From Pseudoselenomonas ruminantium (GTDB taxonomy: Bacteria > Bacillota > Negativicutes > Selenomonadales > Selenomonadaceae): 64,000 bases of DNA. Position numbers and translations under genes: made by a program. Under the pieces are notes generated by a model. That model saw only the letters and a program-made list of their open reading frames with translations, was not told the DNA's origin and made no database searches. Positions 54,001-61,459 of this stretch are shown one piece after another. How positions within the stretch are numbered: position 1 is the stretch's first letter; each line of letters begins with the position of its first letter. The DNA lies in NCBI RefSeq assembly GCF_900142515.1, contig NZ_FRBC01000013.1:24457-88456 (forward strand), in the 5' to 3' direction.

Positions 54001-54967
54001 CACTGGTGGTCGAGCCGAATAATCCAGAGCCGCTCAGTTTGCTTATGGTAAAGAAATTACCATCAAATTTGCCAGAAAAAGAACTGACATTCTTGAAGTT
54101 CGTAATGTCGGTGGCAACGATATTATCTGCCAGCATATAATTACCGCTGACAGCACTGCCTGTCCCCAAGGTAGAAGCCCAGTTCGTCTTATCCACCAAG
54201 ATATATTGTTCCACAGCTGCTACGGCACCCGTGCTGGTTACGTTTCCCTTCGTATAGTTTGCTCCACCAGAGCCATCACTGCTGCCCACATGGATATAGC
54301 CTTCATCCGCCCGCACCGTGACTTTATTGGTCAAAGGCGTAGAGCCATCGGAAGTAATATCTGCCGAATTAAGGATGCGGATATTCTCGCCTTCCAGCAC
54401 CACCTCTGTGGCCTGGATCTTGCCCATATTCACCACATCCATAGCGGCACCACTGGTGGATGTACCAGCCGCAATCACCGAACTCATGCTGCCATTTCCA
54501 CTATTGGCATTAGTAGCCGCCGCCACAGCATCACTCACTGCTATTTCCCGCGTAGAAGCATAGAAACTCCCCACATTGATCTCTGCATCCTTGCCGATCA
54601 TAACGCCATTGGGATTGACAATATAGACCTCGCCGCCGCCCTGGATCTTGCCATTGATATCCGAGGTATTGGCTCCGGTAACAATGTTCATATAGTTTTT
54701 GTTCCCAGCAAAAACTACTTTCTCATTCTTGTCCACCGAAAAATCATGCCAGTCAATAACGTTGTTCGTTACACTGCCAACCACACTCGTATCCTGACCA
54801 ATAACATTATTACTGGAATCTTTTACATCACTATACGTAATCGTAGCCGTAGAAGAAGTGCCTCCCACGGGTGCCCCATAAGCTACCGGTACTATACTGA
54901 ACATCCCTGCCGCCAATGCAATACTGACTTGCAAGCAGAGTTGCCTCTCTCTGTTATCGTTACACAT
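45056..54967 (-). CDS. Giant TpsA exoprotein (filamentous-haemagglutinin type) with YDG repeats
   Basis: A 3303-residue secreted adhesin-like protein. A signal peptide ends near AYGA (about residue 31). The TPS secretion domain (about 40-270) has NVIDWHDFSVDKNEKVVFAG and IVNPNGVMIGKDAEINVGSF, including the N-P-N-G motif needed for TpsB recognition. A GLUG-like segment follows (about 320-440, NLGVTDSSF and GGLVGSADGVTIKNSYNTGA). From about residue 700 to 2950 about 19 repeats start with K-x-Y-D-G/A-T (KTYDGT, KTYDAT, KTYDTN), the YDG family, spaced about 90-140 residues apart. An MBG-like domain and an acidic tail end the protein. Almost no cysteines are seen. It probably forms a long surface fibre. 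Confidence 0.93.
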   Translation of the reverse strand: MCNDNRERQLCLQVSIALAAGMFSIVPVAYGAPVGGTSSTATITYSDVKDSSNNVIGQDTSVVGSVTNNVIDWHDFSVDKNEKVVFAGNKNYMNIVTGANTSDINGKIQGGGEVYIVNPNGVMIGKDAEINVGSFYASTREIAVSDAVAAATNANSGNGSMSSVIAAGTSTSGAAMDVVNMGKIQATEVVLEGENIRILNSADITSDGSTPLTNKVTVRADEGYIHVGSSDGSGGANYTKGNVTSTGAVAAVEQYILVDKTNWASTLGTGSAVSGNYMLADNIVATDITNFKNVSSFSGKFDGNFFTISKLSGSGLFGSTTSATIENLGVTDSSFSNSGGPAGAIVATANATKLNNVYNEGSPVSGSMYIYSGGLVGSADGVTIKNSYNTGAVSGGSGGGLIGMVADGTNRVENSYSTGSANGLVFSAEDANGTISFENVIGTAAKFFDIVAGSAPTGTNSLVLNNNQGEYYDGSGNSSTISGVDRTTLSTYTSGAISWVKNSDISDIGGVIKDANGKLIRPAWRIYEGKTEPVLTVFTKGIKNTVYDFEYFAKDKTTGQYTDKDTAAYKYSTKSNSNVGNNKGKDLTAYVYATTSSGSDTPGLIYNAETLKIVDANGDAATSTNNLVDDYSAVFNTQGTSTIKGNVYYNAAGQKDALANNAKMALIWSDQKGYDLVGNNIAIAPRQVTITNNFTTQSIVKEYDGSDDAKSFVSGLFSGSSSSVSGILAEDSADIKVTMDSGTATFRNVNSDGSLTAAGAAGNENVGKNKKVQINGTLSLTNGSGGTYTGSNYVVVNATGTTGNSVQINSPVNAAITQREIKVSLNSGLGITKVYDGDAYVKDAQGNNRTFTSSDFNLDPENKILPADQNNTTKLDLTVTPSNNTKYIDLSTKTDQVDAGTHDVAIAGISLTGTSADNYVLTDLNGTPIYSKQDLVTGYNQTTQVGQNGGGPLYTTGDITLRTIPKTGFKWYNSVSLTAPHGPVYQTATKEYDGTATYSEPVNSWVSNAPTTTSTTYTTTGMLPGDDLELQVNSAEFTQNSTDTNSATNLAVKDAYVSGASQGVRYNVTITGTAAKNYTFDGTTALANGVTETVLGEGEITPRTIYITTPTAGTVTKTYNGNDVVENGGKTYFGLNDGYFTYADNNAYHHIVKDSNGNDDAEIVITGQYQNMVDSNGNTVLAKDVYYDATNTANPILDKNIVYTATIVQNMPQQTGNTLTVNPSNYASTNYRFNIAPNTNQVTFNGTGNITQVQLGTITFADVNKTFDNSYKVTNTNVTTAPQYTDDKIKINTPTGIISTETVADVFYVDSQGYLDNQAYLTDKGVPLLDNTNGPFKAKYGRLSSSGFTPNEHVYRDGNGNVQAVSVEYDGISSLLRNHNYKLDAPTAASDKVYGTGTINPFLVTNKSWINLNLNGTPIEKTYDGTDTITNPLNYVQTTGPLNNKADITISPVAGQNLPGLSATVAGAHYKDEHSHYDVVNNQDTAQDVIYELNISETGDYGIDNSLKVNQQANGLVELTLTNGGVIKRKEIIANTPKNADYTKTYDATDVISDMGNKLIDISNDILQIDKNRVTNATTAKYVTNSTGAAEDASYNNGDKTVEYTLKLQGDTYNDYYLHDGNGSTTVNGAGTINKRNLQISGPSNHQKTYDGNTNVTDMPTALSGFTFGDSDDITVLTKDNFAIGALTGTYGTGNTDATFNPEPNVGNKTVQYSGFFTALGNRARNYTINGADNTNSLGTAYGAGIISPAQFSGSFVLKLKNGITQIYSGSNVVGQLESDTTSAAKRAFQESWIDLTNSGIKLTSTSTGIDVTLASIGSSNYNIDSAVFTAGADVGTGKNVAYQITLNPTYVSNNFTGMPTTVTFQDSINDGEIKAREVTVELTQLAKDGLTKTYDGTGDIYKTANKAFSTDSTVGVIAQGDDIIQFEAANTTNHTGLVKGTNTSTGEYTPNINVGGTVVEYTASISGDKASNYIFKDVNGNTLVNGKSAALTTNNNTITPFGVVLETPASINKTYDSTEDVALSDVQTAFQNKLKSGVGNETVTLQGLSATTGQYVGADVNPDTAGNPTPHVVHYTGLSLGNTTPANYIMVDSTGQELSKDSNGLYQIDGTGTISPFSLLPGTYTINFAPAEKDYDATQEVWKNNGQTSLTNNYIEDHYITLGNGVQQNLTFSSYFAEYDTPNATGTANGATQVNYRLGLGGGNYDLTALRNAQLVNANGELLISDLGNINANYGTAASTINKATVYAGLTNNPLDADIVKTYDTNNDVLQDVSNKVEVTGLFTSQDGTKLNVQAINAHYDDEKVARDAQGNVVDKDVYYHVELEGAAKDNYKIVGAAGAAYNGTSDNTGDLMGKGRIDPVELTVDFKKAERLYKLDVNGDAETAVNASDIQVDKFNGLLGTDSIANFSTALIHGEYGEGDTEAVFNADGNVKRDGQAVGYKSVKYSNLEAAYKDYLVNQNHLNTAAANYTLKDTTFYGSDQKKGRINPVMITELKAKWQGVDKVYDATPDVLDSGSVMQLVTTSPLDQQEIEVSYSGADRGIYVDNTGAAQKDVGNHGLMYNVTEVNKNLGNYQLDDTTANNAKRDWISTTAADNVGGLAVTGEITARPLNVIAKNGFHKIYDGDGDIDADQIQERIGFSAADLSVLQKDIAAGEISYDVAASYADGDANVAPGVIRNLKDVNYSLTLQGNTKGNYVLQGAVNDVVTKTEKLGDIEQRQVFVEAVDITGIDKTYDTTKALPDGYSNNGHFKLRDVDADTGVIAGEDVELDLAAIQGEYVNGHVQRDDNGNLMPQQIDFTTFRLKGNDNLANYVMQTDSLSGSGTISPAPLTVTINSAPVKTYDGETSMVDPDVGDVYTANKNVKVEGWLQEADKANVLLTDIGYQDGNAGKNKEYAYHVSLGNTDYTLTQGTETPAVSVTDNGQEGTVTAYDGTITPRILTASVIKTMTKEYDGEIDGVENAQNNISLSNYIDKDKDNLGLTATAVYDNPNAGKSEDTDELENHEVRYTLNLSNANYQLADSTVEGTGTIYRKGLTIVAAPAAVNVGEAMPEFTGSVEGLVEKDSAWADAFTFAPKAETTTNTPGSYEVFGWYSNRTLGNLGLNYTFAQAPANDRAFTVNYVNTSNDNPDTKITPNSDVYNQISKDMNSGFGDNSIAAIEYRDKNGQVVAREDIGSGGIRGFGNDETNEDLVNPGTKLADIGIVGGDIVNIEGVDAASSAQVQVSGDGTVINLEVQPLQAETSGTSSIAQIQVVDDSRKLEESEDKTEKNDKESEIGIESTNSQDDDEIELKVEDQGVNVA
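46080..52870 (-). repeat. YDG-domain repeat region of TpsA
   Basis: About 19 degenerate coding repeats, each opening with a K-x-Y-D-G-like motif followed by a short acidic/polar strand and closing with a Y-x-L-x-G/N-A-x-N-Y element. The DNA repeats are diverged, so the array is old rather than freshly expanded. Confidence 0.85.
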
Positions 54968-55033
54968 TTATAACACCCCATTAAAAATTGCTCGTGCAAT
55001 TCATTTCATTACATCTTTTTTCGTATATAATAT

Positions 55034-55063
55034 AATATAATAAAATAAAACCAAATTTTTCAA
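55034..55063 (-). promoter_or_regulatory. Probable sigma-A promoter of the tpsA-tpsB operon
   Basis: On the minus strand TTGAAA, 18 bases, TATATT in a very AT-rich stretch, about 65 bases before the tpsA start. The several overlapping TATA motifs make the exact -10 uncertain. Confidence 0.55.
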
Positions 55064-55088
55064 AACGCCGTACTATCCCCTCTATCCA

Positions 55089-55136
55089 AAAGCCCTGTGC
55101 AAGAAGAAGCCATCCGCATCTCCTCACACAGGGCTT
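55089..55136 (-). terminator. Terminator behind the 55152-56480 flagellin
   Basis: On the minus strand AAGCCCTGTG pairs perfectly with CACAGGGCTT across a loop of about 28 bases, followed by a short T-run (TTTT). Confidence 0.78.
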
Positions 55137-55151
55137 ATATTCACACATTGA

Positions 55152-56480
55152 TTATTGTAACAGACTAAGCACGGACGAACTGTTCTGATTTGCCTGTGCC
55201 AACATGGATTGAGAGGCCTGCACCAATACGTTATGTTTAGTGTAAGCAGTCATTTCTTTGGCCATATCTGCATCGCGGATAACGGACTCCGTAGCCTGTG
55301 TATTCTCACTGGCAGTGGTAAGATTAGCAGACGTATATTCCATACGTCCCTCTACGGAACCAATAGTGGTTTGCAGCTTCAAAGCCTTCTCTAATGCCAG
55401 ATCCAAAACACTGATAGCCGCATTGGCCATTTTCTGCGTGGAAATAGATAACGTACTGCCATCTGTCGCTCTTAATCCCAAAGCTGTAGTACGCATATCC
55501 GAAAAGCCCATCTTAATCGCCTGATTGGCCTTGGTTCCTGTCTGAAAGACCAGTGCATTATCAGGAGATTCATCTTCAGCTTGAATCGCTTCATAGAAGT
55601 TGTTCAAAACAGAATTCGCTGTACGATTTACAGAGCCATCCTTATTGACCACATTTATCGTCAAACCTGAAATCTGTCCCTCCAGGCCTTTCGTCCCAGC
55701 TTGAAATACTAAGGCCTTCTCTCTGCTAATGGTATAAACATCCTCTCCGACTCTATCTTTCCCTAACTTGTCCGTTAAAACAGTTTTCATCATCGATGAA
55801 GCCGGCTGATTTCCCTTATCATCTTTACTGTGCGAAAACATGGAACCCACGAACTCATTTCCTACGGGATCCAATACGGAAAAATACGTTTTCCCTTGAT
55901 GAACATACGAATACTCAATCCGGCTGTCTGAAAAAATTTCCAGGCTGCGTCCTGAAGCATCGCACATACTCGTTATCAGGCTAAACGTACCCAAACTGCC
56001 TGAATCCAAACTTTCATTAACCAACGTCGTATAAGTAGCGGGATGTACTTCATTATTGTGAGTTCCATCCAGCAACGTCTTGCCATTATACATGACATTA
56101 GCATTTTCGTCCAGCTGATCGATTGCCTGATCCAATTCCTTTTGAATGATAGCGCGGTCAGCATCGCTATTGCTGTCATTCGCCGCATTGATGACCTTTT
56201 CCTTCAAGGTACTCAAAATATCAATGGTACTCTGGAGGCCGCCTTCTGCCACCTTCAACATGCTCATGCCCGTCTGTGTGTTGTCGATATCCTGATTCAG
56301 TCCGCGTACCTGCGTTACCATCTTCTCTGCAATGGCGAAACCGGACGCATCATCTTCTGCACTGTTAATTTTCATCCCTGACGAAACTTTCTCCAGGCTC
56401 TTCCTCATAGCCTTTTCGTTTCGCCCCAGCTGGTTCAACGTATTCTTGGCTGGGATGTTGTTCTTTACCACCATAGCCAT
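55152..56480 (-). CDS. fliC: Flagellin C
   Basis: A 442-residue flagellin from the ATG at 56480 (AAGGAGG upstream); a TTG three codons earlier is in frame but unlikely. D0/D1 are typical (KVSSGMKINSAEDDASGFAI; STIRDADMAKEM-like SVIRDADMAKEMTAYTKHN; VLSLLQ). The N-terminus AMVVKNNIPAKNTLNQLGRN is distinct from the twin flagellins. The central region (about 150-300) has its own sequence with one cysteine (SMCDASGR). It has a private sigma-28 promoter and terminator, so it is expressed independently of the five-gene operon upstream. Confidence 0.96.
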   Translation of the reverse strand: MAMVVKNNIPAKNTLNQLGRNEKAMRKSLEKVSSGMKINSAEDDASGFAIAEKMVTQVRGLNQDIDNTQTGMSMLKVAEGGLQSTIDILSTLKEKVINAANDSNSDADRAIIQKELDQAIDQLDENANVMYNGKTLLDGTHNNEVHPATYTTLVNESLDSGSLGTFSLITSMCDASGRSLEIFSDSRIEYSYVHQGKTYFSVLDPVGNEFVGSMFSHSKDDKGNQPASSMMKTVLTDKLGKDRVGEDVYTISREKALVFQAGTKGLEGQISGLTINVVNKDGSVNRTANSVLNNFYEAIQAEDESPDNALVFQTGTKANQAIKMGFSDMRTTALGLRATDGSTLSISTQKMANAAISVLDLALEKALKLQTTIGSVEGRMEYTSANLTTASENTQATESVIRDADMAKEMTAYTKHNVLVQASQSMLAQANQNSSSVLSLLQ

Positions 56481-56573
56481 AGCGGCCAACCTCCTTGTTC
56501 TCGTCCCTTAGTATCTATTTCTATGCAAACCTACATCCTCCACGACGCAGATTCGCCGTGACTTCTACTAATG

Positions 56574-56599
56574 TTATCGGTAAATTCGCCAATTCCTTA
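56574..56599 (-). promoter_or_regulatory. Sigma-28 promoter of flagellin C
   Basis: On the minus strand TAAG, 14 bases, ACCGATAA, the best -10 match in the window. The leader is about 85 bases and contains TGGAGGATGT, a GGA element that could be a CsrA site. Confidence 0.85.
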
Positions 56600-56618
56600 A
56601 TAGTACCTACAAAATTTT

Positions 56619-56660
56619 CTTAGGACATCAAGGAAGCCAGTATCGTCTAAGATACCTAAG
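56619..56660 (-). terminator. Possible weak terminator behind the five-gene flagellin operon
   Basis: On the minus strand CTTAGG and CCTAAG can pair around an inner GTATC/GATAC hairpin, followed by AAAATTTT. The T-run is short, so this is tentative. Confidence 0.3.
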
Positions 56661-56683
56661 ACCAGCTACCAGCCTGCATGCTG

Positions 56684-58324
56684 CTACTTCAGCAAATCCA
56701 GGCTGGTCCCCAGATTTTGATTGGACTGGGCCAGCATAGACTGGGCTGCCTGCTGCAGAACATTGGATTTGGTATATATTACCATTTCCTTGGCCATATC
56801 TGCGTCACGAATATTGCTCTCAGCAGCCGTTGTATTTTCCGTATTTGTCACAATATTAGCATTCGAGTTGTCAAGACGATTTATCTGTGCACCCAGACTG
56901 GTGTTGACATAGAGCAGATACTTCAATGCCTGATCTATATCATCTAGAAACTTGTTAGCGTTTTCCCGCGTCCTGACACATGTACCACTTGCAATCGCTC
57001 CTTTTTTTGGATAGGGCCACTCCTCATCCCGCCATACTTGTTCCTTTTCCGTAACCGTGGAGAATCTGTTATAATCTGTAGAATAATCATCCGGATAATC
57101 CGACTTTGCCGGATCAAGAGTAAATTTTGAATCATTAGCGGGAAATAAAGCATCCAACGTAGTATTGAACAGCTGATATCTAGTATTTTGCGAAGCAGGT
57201 GTATCCGATTGAATATAGAGACCTTTATATGGATAAGTTGCGTGAACAGCTATTTCTTCCACTGTAGAGGAAGGCGAAGGCGTAACCGTCCCCTTCGTTC
57301 CCTCATAAAACACTGGCTGATTCCCCTTCTGCGATATGGTTATATTTCCGTTATTATCCTTGCTAACAATCGTATCATGTTTATTCAGTATAGTATTGTC
57401 CCTCATTGGATAACGCGTATATCTCTGTTGCCTTGGCGAACCATTACGATTTGCATAGAGCACCCCATCATATACTGCATTTTCAATATCGTCATATGTC
57501 GAAGCTCCGCCTATTCCTATATAATACGCGCATGAATCTGAATTTTTTTCATCATAACGCATCCCCTCACCCACGGGTAAATTTGTGGTGAATGTGATAC
57601 TAATAAACTGCTCACAATTTGCACAGAGAATTGCAAACCCCTGATTATCAAAATCCGTTGGTACTGCACCTCCACTATTGGAAAAATCTAATGTTGCAGT
57701 CCAAGTCCCACTCCCCACACCTCCGTAACCCACAAGAGCTGGATCATATTTTGATGGTGCTATCATTGAACCTGCATAATACGACTTCGTATTCCCTGCG
57801 GGAAACAGTTTGCCAATCGTCGTATTTGCTTGTGAGGGACCTAAAGAACTGAACACTCCCTGCGTCATAACATTTTTCGTTTCCGTCGTAACTTTATCCG
57901 TTACCCCATCCAGAAGACGGATACCGTTGTAATTCGTATCCCAAGAAATATCATTGATCTGCATCAGCATCTGATTGGTTTCACTTTGCAGCACATCGCG
58001 ATCTACCTGTGAATAGGTATCATCCGATGCCTTCAGAGCAATCTCCCGCAGATGCGCCATAATCTGTATCTGTTGGTCAACCGCTTGCGAGGCCAGATTC
58101 AACATATCATGGCCAGCCTTCGTATTATCACCACATTGGTACAAGCCACGAATCCGCGTCCTCATACGCTCTGAAATACTGTAGCCTGCAGCATCATCAC
58201 CGGCACTATTGATTTTCATGCCATTGGAAACCTTCTGCAATGACTTCGCCAACTGGCTGTTGTTACTATTCAATTGGTTCCGTACTTTCGTACCTTCCAC
58301 ATGGCTATAAATATTCATAGACAT
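56684..58324 (-). CDS. fliC: Flagellin D with enlarged CxxC-containing central domain
   Basis: A 546-residue flagellin from the ATG at 58324, which has AGAAGG upstream; a GTG three codons earlier is possible. D0/D1 are present (KSLQKVSNGMKINSAGDDAA; NIRDADMAKEMVIYTKSNVL; end TSLDLLK, unlike the VLSLLQ of the others). The N-terminus NIYSHVEGTKVRNQLNSNNS is the most divergent of the seven. The central insert has LDFS, then GFAILCANCEQFISITF, with the CxxC at residues 234-237. It is the last gene of the operon, ten bases after the preceding stop when counted from the GTG. Confidence 0.93.
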   Translation of the reverse strand: MSMNIYSHVEGTKVRNQLNSNNSQLAKSLQKVSNGMKINSAGDDAAGYSISERMRTRIRGLYQCGDNTKAGHDMLNLASQAVDQQIQIMAHLREIALKASDDTYSQVDRDVLQSETNQMLMQINDISWDTNYNGIRLLDGVTDKVTTETKNVMTQGVFSSLGPSQANTTIGKLFPAGNTKSYYAGSMIAPSKYDPALVGYGGVGSGTWTATLDFSNSGGAVPTDFDNQGFAILCANCEQFISITFTTNLPVGEGMRYDEKNSDSCAYYIGIGGASTYDDIENAVYDGVLYANRNGSPRQQRYTRYPMRDNTILNKHDTIVSKDNNGNITISQKGNQPVFYEGTKGTVTPSPSSTVEEIAVHATYPYKGLYIQSDTPASQNTRYQLFNTTLDALFPANDSKFTLDPAKSDYPDDYSTDYNRFSTVTEKEQVWRDEEWPYPKKGAIASGTCVRTRENANKFLDDIDQALKYLLYVNTSLGAQINRLDNSNANIVTNTENTTAAESNIRDADMAKEMVIYTKSNVLQQAAQSMLAQSNQNLGTSLDLLK

Positions 58325-58342
58325 AGCAGACACCTTCTATCC

Positions 58343-59893
58343 TTATTGTAAAAGACTAAGAACATTAGAACTATTTTGGTTCGCCTGCGCCAGCATTGCC
58401 TGTGCAGATTGGGACAGAATGCTGGCTTTGGTGTAGCCGGTCATTTCCCTGGCCATATCGGCATCACGGATGGTGCTTTCTGCCGCCTGCGTGTTTTCCT
58501 CATTGGTCACCAGATTAGCTTCCGTCTGCCCTAAGCGCATTTGATAGGCGCCCATGCGCGTAATCTCATTGAGCGCATAGTCAACAGCCTTATCCAAAGC
58601 CCCCATAGCCATCAAAGCTGCTTCTATAGGGGTAACATGGCTATCTTCTATGCCCATATTCTTCGGCCACATGGCATTGATAAAAACCCGTACATTTTGG
58701 TTTGCCTTTGGCCCGGTATGAATGATCAGCGGTGTACCGGTCAAATCTTCTGAACGATAAAATTCATTTTTAGGGCCATCAAAAAGACCATTCAGGAATT
58801 GTATCGCATGCTTATCGTCCTCTTTTAGAAAATAGTAGCTGCCATTGATTTCAGCCATACGCAAATAATGTGCCGAATCGATCAAAATATTCGATGCATT
58901 CGTGTCAATCGGATTCGACGGTACATATCTGGCATGTTGGATCGTTATTTGACTTTGCACGGATTTTATTCCATCGAATACGGCTTTCGCTATATCCGTC
59001 GCCTTTGTGACATTTTGCACACCAATTGTATACACACGAGAAAGATAATTTCTTCGACCAGAAGCAGTGATAGCATATGGGGTATATGAAGCTGTAGTAG
59101 TACTGGCATCAAAAACAATATCAATATATTGTGGGCAATCTGCACAAAGAATAGAAAATCCCTTTCCATCCAAACTGCTCGGAAAATCAATATTCAAGCT
59201 GTTTAAACTGGAAAAATCCAAAGATACAGCAATTTGCTTCTCCTGCATAGTTCCACTAGGCTTTGTCTGGCCTGTTTCTGTCCAATAGTTCCAATTTCTC
59301 GGCGGGCCTAAAAAACCTACAAAACTGCTGTCGACCAAAACACCACTTCCGGATTTCAGTGTCGGCTTCCAATCTGAACTGCAGCTATTAAATGCCGGTT
59401 GGAAATCGCTGATCATAGTAACCGATGAGGATATCGGGGAACTGGCCGCTCCTATTCGATATTGAGCATAGTCCCCCGTCAGCAATAATCTGCCATTATA
59501 ATTGGTAGACGCTGTAATATCCGTAATTGCCTCTTTACGGCTGGCAAATTCTTTTTCGAGAGTCTCCCTATCCAAATCTGTATTATGGTCATTGGCAGAA
59601 TTGATAGCCAGCTCCTTCATGGAGCGCAGGTTGTTGATAATCTCCTGCATGCCACCTTCGGCGGTAGCCACCAAGTTTTTGCCAGTTTGCGTATTCTGGA
59701 TATCCTGCCCAAGGGAGCGAATCATGACACGCATCCGTTCTGACACCGAATAGCCCGAAGCATCATCTTCAGCACTGTTGAGCCGCATGCCGCTGGATAC
59801 TTTCTTGAGCTGCTTGCTCAGGCTGGAATCGTTCTTCTTCAGTTGTCCCAGCGCCATCATGCTGCCGCTGTCATTTCTTACCGTCATCGCCAT
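58343..59893 (-). CDS. fliC: Flagellin E with CxxC-containing central domain
   Basis: A 516-residue flagellin. D0/D1: MAMTVRNDSGSMMALGQLKK, KVSSGMRLNSAEDDASGYSV and the C-terminal STIRDADMAREMTGYTKASI, ending VLSLLQ. The centre (about 150-400) is expanded and has VSLDFSSLN and GKGFSILCADCPQYIDIVFD, with C250 and C253. It is a close paralogue of the flagellin at 59918-61432; both share the NNLRxMKxxAINSANDHNTD segment. Ribosome site AAGGGGCGG. 24 bases separate it from the upstream gene. Confidence 0.95.
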   Translation of the reverse strand: MAMTVRNDSGSMMALGQLKKNDSSLSKQLKKVSSGMRLNSAEDDASGYSVSERMRVMIRSLGQDIQNTQTGKNLVATAEGGMQEIINNLRSMKELAINSANDHNTDLDRETLEKEFASRKEAITDITASTNYNGRLLLTGDYAQYRIGAASSPISSSVTMISDFQPAFNSCSSDWKPTLKSGSGVLVDSSFVGFLGPPRNWNYWTETGQTKPSGTMQEKQIAVSLDFSSLNSLNIDFPSSLDGKGFSILCADCPQYIDIVFDASTTTASYTPYAITASGRRNYLSRVYTIGVQNVTKATDIAKAVFDGIKSVQSQITIQHARYVPSNPIDTNASNILIDSAHYLRMAEINGSYYFLKEDDKHAIQFLNGLFDGPKNEFYRSEDLTGTPLIIHTGPKANQNVRVFINAMWPKNMGIEDSHVTPIEAALMAMGALDKAVDYALNEITRMGAYQMRLGQTEANLVTNEENTQAAESTIRDADMAREMTGYTKASILSQSAQAMLAQANQNSSNVLSLLQ

Positions 59894-59917
59894 GATAACC
59901 GCCCCTTGCTAAAACAA

Positions 59918-61432
59918 TTATTGCAGCAAACTAAGGACATTCGAACTATTTTGGTTCGCCTGCGCCAGCATGGATTGAGACGACTGGGTCAGGATATTGG
60001 CTTTGGCATATTCAGTCATTTCTTTGGCCATATCGGCATCACGGATGGTACTCTCGGCAGCCATGGTATTTTCCTCGTTGGTGACCAGAGTATCTTCGGT
60101 CTGCCCAAGACGCATCTGATAAGCCCCCATGCGGGTGATTTCTTTCAAAGCATAGTCAACAGCGTCATCCAAAAGCCCCATAGCATCTAAGGCTGCTTCC
60201 AAAGGTGAAACATGTGCTTCTTCTATATTCATATCTTTTGGATACATGCCATTAATAAAAACTTCCATATGCTGATTAGCCTTGGTACCGGTATGAATAA
60301 TCAGCGGCGTTCCTGGCAGAATGGGGTCATCATCAAACTTATTTTCGGGGCCGCCATATATACCATTGACGAACTGCAAGGCACATTGATCATTGTTTTT
60401 CAGGAAATAGTAACTGCCATTAATCTCAGCTAAGCGCAAGTTATGGGACGTATCAATCAAAAGATTGGTTAACGTACTATCCACCTGATTGGCAGCACTA
60501 TTGTTGCCACTTATCCGATTCTGCACGGAACTGATGCCATCAAAGATGGCCTGTGCCAGTCCTGCTCCACTGGTAACATTCTGCACACCAATCGTAAAGG
60601 CGCGGGCTTGCGAATTTCTAGGTTCGCCCGGAGGCGGGGCTGGTGAGGCTGTATAACTGGTCGTTGTCGTGCTGGCATCAAAGATAATATCAATATACTG
60701 ATTGCAAGCTCCGCAAAGAATGGAAAAGCCCTTCCCGTCTATATCATTAGGATAATTTACATTCAAACTGGAAAAATCCAATGCTACTGCAATCTGATTA
60801 CCCTGGCCACTACCTGCAGGTTTTGTCTGACCAGTAGCAGTCCAATAATTCCACGTTCCATTCATCGGCCCTTTGAAGCTGGCATCTACACGAACGCCCC
60901 CACCGGATTTAACCTGATTATTGGGCGTGCACGAATTGAATGATGGCTGAAAGTCGCTGATCAAAGTATTTACCGGCGGTTTCGAATAATCAATATGGTA
61001 TTCCGCATAGTCCCCCGTCAATAGGAGCTTCCCATTATAATTCGTCGATGCCGCTATATCGGTAATGGTTTCCTTCCGGCTGGCAAATTCTTTTTCCAGC
61101 GTTTCCCGATCCAAGTCCGTATTGTGGTCATTGGCAGAGTTGATGGCCATAGCCTTCATTTCCCGCAGGTTATTCAATATCTCCTGCATGCCGCCTTCGG
61201 CTGTCCCTACCAAATCCTTGCCGTTTTTTGTATTCTGGATGTCCTGTCCCAAGGCACGGATCATGGTGCGCATGCGTTCCGAAATGGAATAGCCGGAAGC
61301 ATCATCACCGGCGTCGTTGACCCGCATACCGCTGGAGACTTTCTTCAGCTGCTTGCTCATGCTGGAATCATTTTTCTTCATCTGTCCCAGCGCCATCATG
61401 GTGCCGCTATTGTTTTGGATTGTCATCGCCAT
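59918..61432 (-). CDS. fliC: Flagellin F with CxxC-containing central domain
   Basis: A 504-residue flagellin with D0/D1 very similar to flagellin E (MAMTIQNNSGTMMALGQMKK; KVSSGMRVNDAGDDASGYSI; end VLSLLQ). The insert again has VALDFSSLN and GKGFSILCGACNQYIDIIFD, with C240 and C243, plus a further cysteine at 168 (FNSCTP; flagellin E has FNSCSS). The insert thus has a third conserved cysteine between E and F. Ribosome site GAAGGGA. It is cotranscribed with its neighbours. Confidence 0.95.
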   Translation of the reverse strand: MAMTIQNNSGTMMALGQMKKNDSSMSKQLKKVSSGMRVNDAGDDASGYSISERMRTMIRALGQDIQNTKNGKDLVGTAEGGMQEILNNLREMKAMAINSANDHNTDLDRETLEKEFASRKETITDIAASTNYNGKLLLTGDYAEYHIDYSKPPVNTLISDFQPSFNSCTPNNQVKSGGGVRVDASFKGPMNGTWNYWTATGQTKPAGSGQGNQIAVALDFSSLNVNYPNDIDGKGFSILCGACNQYIDIIFDASTTTTSYTASPAPPPGEPRNSQARAFTIGVQNVTSGAGLAQAIFDGISSVQNRISGNNSAANQVDSTLTNLLIDTSHNLRLAEINGSYYFLKNNDQCALQFVNGIYGGPENKFDDDPILPGTPLIIHTGTKANQHMEVFINGMYPKDMNIEEAHVSPLEAALDAMGLLDDAVDYALKEITRMGAYQMRLGQTEDTLVTNEENTMAAESTIRDADMAKEMTEYAKANILTQSSQSMLAQANQNSSNVLSLLQ

Positions 61433-61459
61433 GGTGAAATCCCTTCTTCCCTGAAAAAG

